DNA of 8,259 bases from Nitrococcus sp. (GTDB lineage: Bacteria > Pseudomonadota > Gammaproteobacteria > Nitrococcales > Nitrococcaceae), in contig JAKDMK010000085.1 of NCBI GenBank assembly GCA_030452365.1, positions 1-8,259 of the forward strand, written 5' to 3'. Under the pieces are notes generated by a model. That model made no database searches. It was not told where the DNA came from and worked only from the letters and a program-made list of their open reading frames with translations. The position numbers and the translations under genes were made by a program. Positions 1 through 6,877 of this stretch are shown in pieces. The stretch's first letter is position 1. Each line of letters opens with the position of its first letter.

Positions 1-447
1 CGCGTCGGTGAAATGGCCGAGCCCAATGCGTTGTCCTGGGATCATATCGCGCCGGTACAATTCGAGCGAGCTGGCGATGTTAGACAATGGGTAGCGACTT
101 TGGAAAAGTGGCACGCCGCGCGCATGTCCAGCGACCCTGGATTGCAAGCCGTTATCGATCAGTACGGGCAATTGCGCGCGCAGCGCTCACGCACCGAGGT
201 TTCCCTTAATGCGAAGATTCGGCGCCAGCAGCGCGAGCAGTCCAAACAGATCCAGCTCGCTGCGATCAATAGGCTGCTACGGGCCTATGATCGACAGCCG
301 ATTCAGTCGCTTGAGAGAATCGATGCGGATAAGCTACCGGATGCACTGCTAAAGGAGGCGGCACGAGTTGTCACCGACCTTCGGGTACTCAGATCGCCTG
401 CCGGCCGCGGTGAATGGTCGCAGGCGAACATCAATCGCTCCGAGTGA
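1..447 (+). CDS. prc: Tail-specific (C-terminal processing) protease Prc/Tsp, C-terminal fragment
   Basis: This is the 3' end of a gene whose start lies off the left edge. The frame is open from base 1 (codons R-V-G-E precede the ATG at 13), so that ATG is probably internal. Prc is a periplasmic PDZ serine protease that trims or degrades proteins from their C-termini. The visible 148 residues match the helical C-terminal domain of the family: the opening block N-A-L-S-W-D-H-I-A-P resembles the usual NALPWD-I motif. A segment H-x-A-R-M-x-x-D-P follows, then an Arg/Gln/Glu-rich helix with V-S-L-N, and near the end D-A-L-L-K-E-A-A-R-V-V-T-D-L. The PDZ domain and the Ser/Lys catalytic dyad would lie upstream and cannot be checked. 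The gene ends in TGA at 445-447 after a short tail. The assignment rests on recalled family motifs, but the match runs over the whole fragment. Confidence 0.85.
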   Translation, partial: RVGEMAEPNALSWDHIAPVQFERAGDVRQWVATLEKWHAARMSSDPGLQAVIDQYGQLRAQRSRTEVSLNAKIRRQQREQSKQIQLAAINRLLRAYDRQPIQSLERIDADKLPDALLKEAARVVTDLRVLRSPAGRGEWSQANINRSE

Positions 448-557
448 GGCCAAGCCGCTTCTTTGCGCTGCGCGCTGTGTTGCAGTAATGCTTGCGCGGA
501 GTTTGAAAACCGTCACTAAAGCCGAATCGACACGATGCCATAGTATGAAGCCAGTGA

Positions 558-604
558 AGGGCCTGTTGCCGTTCGCCACGTCGTAGCGAACGGCAACAGG
601 CCCT
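558..604. repeat. Perfect 19-bp inverted repeat (stem-loop) between prc and the membrane-protein gene
   Basis: The left arm, 558-576 (agggcctgttgccgttcgc), is exactly complementary to the right arm at 586-604, with a 9-base spacer (577-585). Inside the spacer two further pairs (578-584 and 579-583) are possible after one mismatch. It starts about 110 bases past the prc stop. No T-run follows the stem on either strand, so it is not a classical Rho-independent terminator. It could still protect the prc 3' end or stop transcription weakly. Its perfect symmetry would also fit a small palindromic mobile repeat or back-to-back element ends. The structure is certain from the sequence; the role is not. 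Confidence 0.9.
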
Positions 605-736
605 AGCGTCGCGCCAGGATGCGTCGGCGCGCTTGCTGGCAGGGCAGTACAGCAGAAACTAGGCCTTTGCGAGTCCCCCTGCGTCTAGCCCAAGCTAGGA
701 TTATTACTCATGCATTTTGGGTCGGCTTTATAGCGC

Positions 737-2215
737 ATGGAATCGGGCACACTGCTGACATTCTGGGCGGACTCCGCCGCTCTCTCGCTGTTCGTATGGG
801 CCATCCTAGCGTTAGGCGTGCTCTATTTGGCACGCAATCAGGTCCACACCTTGATCCAAGCCACCAGTTACCTGCTGGTACGGCAACTGCGGCATCTCTC
901 TCGGCGTCTGATAGCGGCCGGTGCCTTGGTGCGTCGAGCCAACCGGAGCTATCTGCTCGCTTTGGCGCGCGAACAAGCCAGTCGTTCGCTGAATCATGAA
1001 TTCCACCGGGTCGCGCTTGGTGTCGAGCGCGATCTCGCATCCTTCCCGGTCCTGTACCAGCGTTTGAGCGAGCAGATAGCTCGCGTCGATCAGGATTACC
1101 GGGAATCGGCGGACCCACCCCCGCGGCCGCCGCAGTGGCTTGAGGCCATAGCGAGCCTCACGCGCGGCCCCGGGCGTGATGACCCAGCCGTCCAACGTGT
1201 GCTAGAGGATTTAAACAACACGCTAGACCGTGCCGCGCACCAGGCGCTGCTGGAGTATCGGGCGGCGCATCGCCGGCGCTACCGCCTCCTGGCCCGCATG
1301 CGAAGCCATTGGCGCATGGTAGAACACCGGCTTGGCAGTTTGCAGGCAACCATTGCCGAGCTCAGTCGCCGGTCACAGCGAATCGACCGAGCCATGCTGG
1401 GCTTCCAGCAAAACCGCCGCCCGCAAACCTCCGTGAAAAGGATTGCTAACGCCGCCGGCGTGCGCTTCCTCATCGCGATCGCCATGCTCGCGGCGGCGAT
1501 TCCCGCCGCCATCGTCGCCTTCGAACTGATCGCCCGGCCCATAGCCGAGATCACCGCCGGTATCGAGGCCGTGGCTGGAGTCCCGTTTTACAACGTGGCA
1601 GCGGCGGCGATGCTCATTACCGAAGTGATAGCAGGTGCCCTGGTGCTGGAGAGTATGGCCATGACGCAAATGCTACCCGCGGTAGCGGCCTTGGAGCCGC
1701 AGATTCGCAACCGTCTACGGGCGACTGCCGCGGCTATCTTTCTGCTCACCGTTTTCGCGGCAGGCGCACTGGCTTGGACGCGGGATTATTTAATCAGCCA
1801 GGACATCGTGCTCGTTGAGCTCTTGCAAGCAGGCCAGGTGAGCTTCCCAGGGCCGGAATTTCACTGGATTCCGGCGCTGACGCACTCGGCACTGGTGTTT
1901 GGTCTCGGCTTCCTACTGGGATCGCTGGCGATACCCCTGGAGAGCGCTTTGCAATCCGGACGTTTGGTTCTGGGTAGCTTACTGGCGCTAAGCCTTACCG
2001 CCGCAGGGGAGCTCTGTCGTCTAGGCGCATTGCTCTGCGGCGGGCTAGGCCGCTTCCTGACCCGAGCCTATGATCTGGCTATCTTCCTGCCGCTGCGTCT
2101 GGAATCAGCCGGGCTGCATATTTGGCGCAAGCGGATAGCAGCCGCTGCGGCTTACCCCGATGAAAGCGGAGACAAAGTCGCGAAGGTTTTTGAGGAACGG
2201 CAAGGGCAACGATGA
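737..2215 (+). CDS. Multi-pass membrane protein of unknown function with a large helical soluble domain
   Basis: I do not recognise this 492-residue protein. Residues about 14-33 form one hydrophobic span. Residues 35-235 are a long soluble stretch rich in Arg, Leu, Glu and Gln that looks helical and partly coiled-coil, broken by a Pro-rich turn near 127-132. Further likely membrane spans lie near 242-265, 284-306, 329-348, 379-400 and 409-436. A charged tail of about 30 residues (K465, R466, D475, E476) follows. The ATG at 737 is chosen because an in-frame TAG sits only six bases upstream (731-733). No convincing Shine-Dalgarno precedes it, so a later start is possible, though it would cost the first span. 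The stop overlaps the start of the next gene (ATGA at 2212-2215), which implies translational coupling. It could be a scaffold or envelope factor working with the exported partner; that is inference from linkage. Confidence 0.75.
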   Translation: MESGTLLTFWADSAALSLFVWAILALGVLYLARNQVHTLIQATSYLLVRQLRHLSRRLIAAGALVRRANRSYLLALAREQASRSLNHEFHRVALGVERDLASFPVLYQRLSEQIARVDQDYRESADPPPRPPQWLEAIASLTRGPGRDDPAVQRVLEDLNNTLDRAAHQALLEYRAAHRRRYRLLARMRSHWRMVEHRLGSLQATIAELSRRSQRIDRAMLGFQQNRRPQTSVKRIANAAGVRFLIAIAMLAAAIPAAIVAFELIARPIAEITAGIEAVAGVPFYNVAAAAMLITEVIAGALVLESMAMTQMLPAVAALEPQIRNRLRATAAAIFLLTVFAAGALAWTRDYLISQDIVLVELLQAGQVSFPGPEFHWIPALTHSALVFGLGFLLGSLAIPLESALQSGRLVLGSLLALSLTAAGELCRLGALLCGGLGRFLTRAYDLAIFLPLRLESAGLHIWRKRIAAAAAYPDESGDKVAKVFEERQGQR

Positions 2216-2913
2216 ATTCGGTGAGGCTTAAACCCGTGCGCACGATCCAGATACTGGTGGCGACCGTGCTAGTGGCCTTATGCCAGAACGCTTACGCAAT
2301 CACCGTGTTAGTGGATGCCGCCTGGGTGCGAGCCGGTGTCGGATCGGCAGGCGATCGTTGCCTCGATGACGTGTTACTCGATCTCAAGCCTGGTGATTCA
2401 CTCAAGTTGATCATTCCGGTTTTGGACCAGAGCGTCACGCGGGTCTCACGCATCGGCTTCACCCTGCACCGCCGGCCTGGTGTACGCGCCGCTGAATTAA
2501 TTGCCGCGCGGCGGTTGTTCAACAAGGCGATGACGACGGTGGACCCCACCGGCTGGTCCGGCGTGGCGCAGACCCTCTCGCATCTCGCCGCCGCGCCCAA
2601 TCCCGACCAGCGCGGAGAACGCCGATACGTCATCATCGCGGCGTTGACCGCCGCCGATCCACCGGTGGTCGATCTCGCCCTGCAGCGACTGCTTCGTGGC
2701 CGCAGCATCGTCATCGCGGACCTTGCCGGCCTTGACTCCGAGCTGCGCCAATCACGCCTCAAAGCTTGGCGCGATTGGTTCGCCGCGGCCGGCGTCGCGC
2801 AACTGGCTATCCGGTCCCTGCCTTATTTGAGTAACAGCGAACCCCAGGTAGGCCGAGGGCGCATGCAGACGATCGATTGCTCAGGGTACCGGCTCCAGGT
2901 ACTCGATCATTAG
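2212..2913 (+). CDS. Exported protein with a probable degenerate von Willebrand A-like domain
   Basis: The 233-residue product starts with a typical signal peptide: basic N-region (R5, K7, R10), hydrophobic core about 12-24, and A-Y-A at 27-29, suited to signal peptidase I. The Leu before C24 argues against a lipobox. The mature part reads like a vWA fold: a first strand I-T-V-L-V-D at 30-35, then L-K-P-G-D-S-L-K-L-I-I-P at 58-69, a T-G-W-S-G helix start near 113-117, a strand R-R-Y-V-I-I-A-A-L at 137-145, and a last strand and helix at 165-193. The metal-site DxSxS is reduced to D35-A-A37-W-V39, and the usual Asp of the later D-G turn is missing, so metal-dependent binding is doubtful. The fold is inferred from pattern only. 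The start overlaps the upstream stop, with AAGGGC just ahead as a likely ribosome site. The last 33 bases overlap the 3' end of recJ on the other strand. Confidence 0.7.
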   Translation: MNSVRLKPVRTIQILVATVLVALCQNAYAITVLVDAAWVRAGVGSAGDRCLDDVLLDLKPGDSLKLIIPVLDQSVTRVSRIGFTLHRRPGVRAAELIAARRLFNKAMTTVDPTGWSGVAQTLSHLAAAPNPDQRGERRYVIIAALTAADPPVVDLALQRLLRGRSIVIADLAGLDSELRQSRLKAWRDWFAAAGVAQLAIRSLPYLSNSEPQVGRGRMQTIDCSGYRLQVLDH

Positions 2914-4620
2914 CTGCAGCGACTGCTTGCCGCGGAACTCGTTGACATCGAGGCGAAAGACTATCCGTACGGCCCCCTGCACGCAATCCCAGCCATACTG
3001 CACCGCGCTGAACGCGATGGCATCCACGATTGCCTCGTTCTGGGGTGCGCGCAGGCGAAAGCGAATATGCTGCTCGCCCACGACGCGCCGATCGAGCACA
3101 GTGAAAACCCCATCGAACAGCGGCTCCGGGAAGCCCTGTCCCCAGGGTCCGGCGACGCGCAGTACCTGTGCCAGTGCCAGGTCTAGGTTTTCTGGCTCGA
3201 GCTCGCCATCCGTGAGGATAATTCGCTCCAATACCTCCGCCGAGGCCACATCCGAGACGGCGGCTTCAAAGGCCATGCGGAACCGATCGAAATCCGCCGC
3301 GCGCAAGGTCAGCCCCGCGGCCATGGCGTGGCCGCCGAATTTGACTACCAAGCCTGGGTAGCGACTGCTGATGCGCTCCAATAGATCACGGATATGCAGC
3401 CCCGGGACAGAGCGGGCCGAGCCCTGCAGCTTACCGTCGGCGGCCCGGGCAAAGGCGATCACCGGCCGGTGCAGGCGCTGCTTGATGCGGGAGGCCAGGA
3501 TGCCAACCACGCCCTGGTGCCAGCTTGCATCCAACAAACACAAGCCATGCGGCAGGCTCGCCGTCGCAAGCTCGGTCTGCAGCGTTTCCAGGCTTGCCAG
3601 GGCCTGTTGATGCATTTCCTGCTCGATCTCCCGGCGCTGGCGGTTGAGGGCATCAAGCTCCCGAGCGATGGCGAGCGCCGTTTGCGGACAATCAGTGAGG
3701 AGACATTCAATCCCTCGGGACATATCCTTGAGGCGGCCGGCGGCATTCAACCGCGGGCCCACCGCAAACCCGAGGTCCGCAGCCACCAACCGATGACGCG
3801 CTCGCCCCGCCACCTCCAGCAGCGCCAGGATCCCTGGGCAAACTTGACCGGCACGCATGCGCCGAAGCCCCTGTTCCAGCAAAATCCGATTATTGCGATC
3901 CAGCACGGCCACATCGGCCACCGTACCCAAGGCGACGAGATCCAACAGCTGCGCGAGCCTTGGCTCGGCAATGGCGCGTGCCGTGAACCAGCCCGCCGCG
4001 CGCAGGTACGAGCGCAGCGCCAGCATGACGTAGAAAATCACGCCCACCCCGGCAAGCGATTTGCTCGGGAACGGATCGTCCGGCAGGTTGGGATTGACAA
4101 TAACCGCCGCCTGCGGCAGCTGTGCGCCCGGCAGGTGGTGGTCGGTGACCAGCACCTGTATACCGGCCGCGTTGGCTGCGGCAACACCGGCAAGACTCGA
4201 TATACCATTGTCGACGGTAATGATGACATCTGGACACCGTGCTTGCGCCACCTGCACGAGCTCCGGGCTCAGGCCATAGCCGAAATCAAAGCGGTTCGGC
4301 ACCAGATAGTCGACCTGCGTCGCCCCCATGGCGCGCAATGCCCGGATTGCCAAGGCCGTGCTCGTCGCACCGTCGGCGTCGAAGTCACCGACGATCAGCA
4401 TTCGCCCGCCTGCCATGAGAATGCCGGCGAGTAGCTCCGCCGCGGCATCGATGTTCGACAATAGATGGGGCGGATGCAGCTCGCTTAATCCCTGCTCGAG
4501 ATCCGCCGCGCCACACACGCTGCGCGCTGCGTAGACCCGACGCAACACCGGATGGAGATTCTGCGGAAGACCCTCGATGGTCGAGGGGATAGGCCGTCGG
4601 CGGATAGTCCAAGCAAGCAA
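2881..4620 (-). CDS. recJ: Single-stranded-DNA-specific 5'-3' exonuclease RecJ
   Basis: RecJ is a cytoplasmic Mn/Mg-dependent nuclease of the DHH family that degrades single-stranded DNA 5' to 3' in RecF-type recombination, mismatch repair and base excision repair. The 579 residues are a full-length size for the family. Visible motifs in order are V-G-D-F-D-A-D-G (77-84), V-D-N-G (136-139), the name-giving T-D-H-H (159-162), G-T-V-A-D-V (232-237), G-P-R-L-N-A-A-G-R (288-296) and the DHHA1 signature G-G-H-A-M-A-A-G (429-436). G-P-W-G-Q-G-F-P-E-P (491-500) and a C-terminal OB-like end follow. All metal-site Asp and His positions I can place are present. The start is TTG: an in-frame TAA lies just upstream (4636-4638), and AGAGG stands seven bases ahead of the TTG. 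The upstream stop is two bases away, so it is probably cotranscribed with the RpfE-like gene. Confidence 0.97.
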   Translation of the reverse strand: MLAWTIRRRPIPSTIEGLPQNLHPVLRRVYAARSVCGAADLEQGLSELHPPHLLSNIDAAAELLAGILMAGGRMLIVGDFDADGATSTALAIRALRAMGATQVDYLVPNRFDFGYGLSPELVQVAQARCPDVIITVDNGISSLAGVAAANAAGIQVLVTDHHLPGAQLPQAAVIVNPNLPDDPFPSKSLAGVGVIFYVMLALRSYLRAAGWFTARAIAEPRLAQLLDLVALGTVADVAVLDRNNRILLEQGLRRMRAGQVCPGILALLEVAGRARHRLVAADLGFAVGPRLNAAGRLKDMSRGIECLLTDCPQTALAIARELDALNRQRREIEQEMHQQALASLETLQTELATASLPHGLCLLDASWHQGVVGILASRIKQRLHRPVIAFARAADGKLQGSARSVPGLHIRDLLERISSRYPGLVVKFGGHAMAAGLTLRAADFDRFRMAFEAAVSDVASAEVLERIILTDGELEPENLDLALAQVLRVAGPWGQGFPEPLFDGVFTVLDRRVVGEQHIRFRLRAPQNEAIVDAIAFSAVQYGWDCVQGAVRIVFRLDVNEFRGKQSLQLMIEYLEPVP

Positions 4621-4622
4621 GT

Positions 4623-5660
4623 TTAAGCCTCTTCTTTAATCCAGCGAGCGAGCGGCCGCCGTCGCCGCCAGAAGCGGCGCAGGGCAGCTGCGGTAATGCG
4701 CCAGCGCTGTCCGGATCCGGGATAAAGGTGCACGGCGCGCCAGGACCCAGTGCGCAGCGCGACGGGCGCTTCCTCTGCCCAATCATCCTCGAAGCGTGCC
4801 AGCGCTCTCCACCACTGATCGATGTCGCCCTGCACCAGCGCCTCTTGTGCCCGTGGCCACACGGCAAGCGTTGCCCCCCCCGCCGCGCTGATCTGTGACA
4901 GGCGCCCGGCCGCCGGCCGTGGCTCGATACCGAGCAGCCTGGCCACACCGCGCGCCTCAGCTGTATCGGCATAGACTGCGTCGATGGTAGAACGCCCAAT
5001 TCGCTGAGGCAGCTTACCGCCACCCCAGATCCATAAGCCATTGATTGGCAGCTCACCGCGCGCCTCGCGCTGCTGATTGACCACGCTACTATGCAGCAGC
5101 ATCTGGGCCTCGTTGAGAAAGGCGATCCACGCGCTGGCCTGTGGGCCAGTGGGTAGATGCTCGGCCATATTGTGACCGGCAACGCGCTCTAGGGGCTGAG
5201 TCTCAATCGCGGGCGCGCTTGGCGCGCGCAGAAACCATTCGCCACCTTGCCGCACCAGTTCCAGCCCGTCCTCTTGGAAGAAGGCATTGAATTCACTTAG
5301 CAGCGCCTGGGCTTCATCCGCGCGCGGGCGCAGATGCCCGCCGGCGAGCAGTAGCAGACGGTCACGATCCGGGCGCAAATGGATGGGTGCGGCGCGAAAC
5401 CAATAGCCGTCCCCGGGCTTGCCGCCGGCACCCAATAGCGCAACCGGGCCCATCGGCAAGGGCTCTAGACCAAGCAACTCCGCCATTACTGCGTTCGGCT
5501 CATTGTAGCGGGCGCAGCGGCTGAGATAGCCCCGCGTGAGCAATGTCTCGAGCGCCGTAAGGCGAGGAATCTCGGCGTGGGCCGGGAGAGTACCTCTTGG
5601 CAGGGGACCCAGCAGGGTGGGCGCAATAATGTGCAGCTCCGGCGCCGCCGCGATGGACAA
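4623..5660 (-). CDS. RpfE-type / COG4255-like protein, often labelled phosphoglycerate mutase; function unknown
   Basis: The 345-residue protein belongs, by recalled motifs, to a conserved proteobacterial family often encoded beside recJ, including rpfE in the Xanthomonas rpf cluster. Some members carry the database name cofactor-independent phosphoglycerate mutase. Conserved blocks seen are D-G-Y-W-F-R-A-A-P-I-H-L-R-P-D-R-D (84-100), H-x-x-V-V-N-x-x-R-E-A-R-G (190-202) and P-I-N-G-L-W-I-W-G-G-G-K-L-P (205-218). I see no signal peptide and no membrane span, so it is probably cytoplasmic. The C-terminus is very basic (W-R-R-R-R at 331-335). I find no evidence for mutase activity. The start is TTG at 5658-5660, only two codons after the thrC stop and in the same frame, so no earlier start is possible. 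No good Shine-Dalgarno is seen; translation probably depends on coupling to thrC. It lies two bases before recJ. Confidence 0.8.
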   Translation of the reverse strand: MSIAAAPELHIIAPTLLGPLPRGTLPAHAEIPRLTALETLLTRGYLSRCARYNEPNAVMAELLGLEPLPMGPVALLGAGGKPGDGYWFRAAPIHLRPDRDRLLLLAGGHLRPRADEAQALLSEFNAFFQEDGLELVRQGGEWFLRAPSAPAIETQPLERVAGHNMAEHLPTGPQASAWIAFLNEAQMLLHSSVVNQQREARGELPINGLWIWGGGKLPQRIGRSTIDAVYADTAEARGVARLLGIEPRPAAGRLSQISAAGGATLAVWPRAQEALVQGDIDQWWRALARFEDDWAEEAPVALRTGSWRAVHLYPGSGQRWRITAAALRRFWRRRRPLARWIKEEA

Positions 5661-5666
5661 GAGGGG

Positions 5667-6806
5667 TCAGCCTAGCTTGTCGATAATCGCGCGTTTGACG
5701 ACATCGAGGTTCGCCTCTACCGTATGAACGGCTTCCTGCGCATAGCGGCTGGCGATATCCGGATCCTTGAGGCCATGGCCGGTCAGGGTGCAGACAACGG
5801 TGCTGCCCTGCGGGATTTTGCCGCTCTCGATATCCCGCATCGACCCCGCCACGGACGCGGCCGAGGCCGGTTCACAGAACACCCCTTCCTGTTCCGCAAG
5901 CAGCCGCTGTGCCGAGAGTATTTCCTCATCGGTGAGCTCGGCGAACCAACCGCCGGATTCGCGGCTCGCCGCCCAAGCGTGTTCCCAAGATTGTGGATGG
6001 CCGATGCGGATAGCGCTCGCCACGGTCTCCGGGTGGTCCACCATCTGGCCGCGCAAAAATGGGGCGGCGCCGGCAGACTGATATCCGATCATCCGCGGGC
6101 GCTCGCGAACCATGGCGCAGGCATAGCGACAGTGCCCGGCGCAAAAGGAACAGGCTTGTGTCCCCGGATCGCCGTGGCCAAGGGCAAGCTCGCTATAGCC
6201 GATCCAGTGGGCCGTGATATTGCCGGCATTGCCGACCGGCAGGCAGTGAAACTCGGGAACGCGCCCCAGCTCTTCGACGATCTCGAAGGCGGCGGTCTTC
6301 TGCCCCTGCAGCCGATAGGGATTGATGGAATTGACGAGCGTAATCGCTTCCTCGCCAGCCAACTCCCGAACGATGCGCATACCCGCGTCGAAGTTGCCGC
6401 GGATCTGCAGGACTTCGGCGCCATGAATGATGGCCTGAGCCAGCTTACCAAGGGCAATTTTGCCCTCTGGTATCAGCACGAAGGCGCGCAGACCACAGCG
6501 AGCCGCGTAGGCGGCCGCGGAGGCGGAGGTATTCCCCGTGGAGGCGCAAATGATCGCGCGGCTGCCTTCGGCGACGGCCTGCGTCACTGCCACCGTCATG
6601 CCCCGGTCCTTGAACGAGCCGGTTGGATTGAGCCCTTCGTATTTGACGTAGATGTCTACTTCTCGATGCAACCGGCGTGGCAGGTTAACCAGTCGGATCA
6701 GCGGAGTATTGCCCTCACCCAGACTGATAATTCGCACATCATCGGCTAGCGGCAGCCGGTCGTGGTACTTGGCGATAAGGCCGGTGTATCTGGGCCTAGA
6801 CGGCAT
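5667..6806 (-). CDS. thrC: Threonine synthase, class II type, with a cysteine-rich insertion
   Basis: ThrC converts O-phosphohomoserine and water to threonine and phosphate with pyridoxal phosphate, the last step of threonine synthesis in the cytoplasm. The protein has the short N-terminus of class II enzymes: Y-T-G-L-I-A-K-Y (7-14), then L-G-E-G-N-T-P-L-I (29-37). The PLP lysine is K66 in G-S-F-K-D-R-G (63-69). [10 protein letters not shown] (89-98) and the cofactor phosphate loop G-N-A-G-N (192-196) are intact, as is [10 protein letters not shown] (312-321). At 379 residues it is longer than the roughly 350 usual for the class. Most of the excess is an insert at about 207-236 carrying C219, C222, C226, C230 and H225. 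ATG at 6804-6806 has AGGAA eight bases ahead. It follows hom by 71 bp. Confidence 0.96.
   Translation of the reverse strand: MPSRPRYTGLIAKYHDRLPLADDVRIISLGEGNTPLIRLVNLPRRLHREVDIYVKYEGLNPTGSFKDRGMTVAVTQAVAEGSRAIICASTGNTSASAAAYAARCGLRAFVLIPEGKIALGKLAQAIIHGAEVLQIRGNFDAGMRIVRELAGEEAITLVNSINPYRLQGQKTAAFEIVEELGRVPEFHCLPVGNAGNITAHWIGYSELALGHGDPGTQACSFCAGHCRYACAMVRERPRMIGYQSAGAAPFLRGQMVDHPETVASAIRIGHPQSWEHAWAASRESGGWFAELTDEEILSAQRLLAEQEGVFCEPASAASVAGSMRDIESGKIPQGSTVVCTLTGHGLKDPDIASRYAQEAVHTVEANLDVVKRAIIDKLG
6099..6188 (-). other. Cysteine-rich insertion segment inside ThrC (residues about 207-236)
   Basis: Between W-I-G-Y-S-E and P-R-M-I-G-Y-Q, where relatives I recall have a linker of about 12 residues, this protein has about 32. 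The extra stretch includes [13 protein letters not shown], a CX2CX3CX3C pattern with a His beside the third Cys. The reading frame is intact on both sides and base composition matches the rest of the gene, so it does not look like a sequencing frameshift. Such spacing could bind zinc or an iron-sulphur cluster, or form a redox switch; none of these is shown. The exact insert ends are uncertain by a few residues without an alignment. Confidence 0.7.
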
Positions 6807-6834
6807 GGGTTATGTTCCTGTGAGTTTTTTGCGA

Positions 6835-6846
6835 TAGGGCCTGTTG
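6835..6846 (-). repeat. Copy of the palindrome arm end in the hom-thrC gap
   Basis: The 12 bases tagggcctgttg on the plus strand here equal the reverse complement of 594-605, the outer part of the right arm of the 558-604 palindrome. Extending outward gives gcgMtagggcctgttgMcg, 17 of 19 positions shared (M marks mismatches of A with C). It lies within the 71-bp space between hom and thrC. It could be a solo end of a small mobile repeat or chance. Confidence 0.5.
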
Positions 6847-6856
6847 ACGCCCCCCA

Positions 6857-6875
6857 CAATCGGTCGCGGCGATTG
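6857..6875 (-). other. Short inverted repeat in the hom-thrC intergenic space
   Basis: The arms caatcg (6857-6862) and cgattg (6870-6875) are perfectly complementary around a 7-base loop. This is a weak stem just past the hom stop codon. No T-run follows on the coding (minus) strand, so it is unlikely to end transcription. It could mark an RNA processing point between hom and thrC, or mean nothing. Confidence 0.3.
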
Positions 6876-6877
6876 CC

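Noticed and set aside
13..15. ATG at 13 as the true start of a small 144-residue gene
   Set aside because: The frame is open to base 1, and the residues match the C-terminal domain of Prc, so the gene continues off the left edge.
685..698. Small inverted repeat ctagc-ccaa-gctag upstream of the membrane-protein gene as an operator
   Set aside because: Five-base arms arise often by chance, and there is no second copy or known regulator match.
667..707. Sigma-70 promoter for the membrane-protein gene (TTGCGA with TATTAC)
   Set aside because: The spacing is far too wide (29 bases) and TATTAC matches the -10 consensus at only four of six positions; it cannot be supported by eye.
3394..4434. 346-codon open frame on the plus strand opposite recJ
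   Set aside because: It lies entirely antisense to a RecJ with all its motifs. The translation is low-complexity (rich in Arg, His, Gln) and matches nothing I know; it is a shadow of GC-rich codon bias.
4874..4881. Run of eight C (eight G in the coding sense) inside the RpfE-like gene as a phase-variation site
   Set aside because: The frame is intact through it, and a single G8 in a GC-rich housekeeping operon is weak evidence for programmed slippage.
4385..5182. 265-codon minus-strand frame spanning the recJ/RpfE-like junction
   Set aside because: It is out of frame with two well-supported genes and crosses their junction; the translation resembles no family.
5724..6749. 341-codon open frame on the plus strand opposite thrC
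   Set aside because: It is antisense to thrC over nearly its full length, with no recognisable motif and no ribosome site; a GC-rich shadow.
6822..6828. T-run in the hom-thrC gap as a terminator
   Set aside because: The Ts lie on the plus strand, where no gene needs ending, and no stem of note directly precedes them; on the coding strand they are an A-run.
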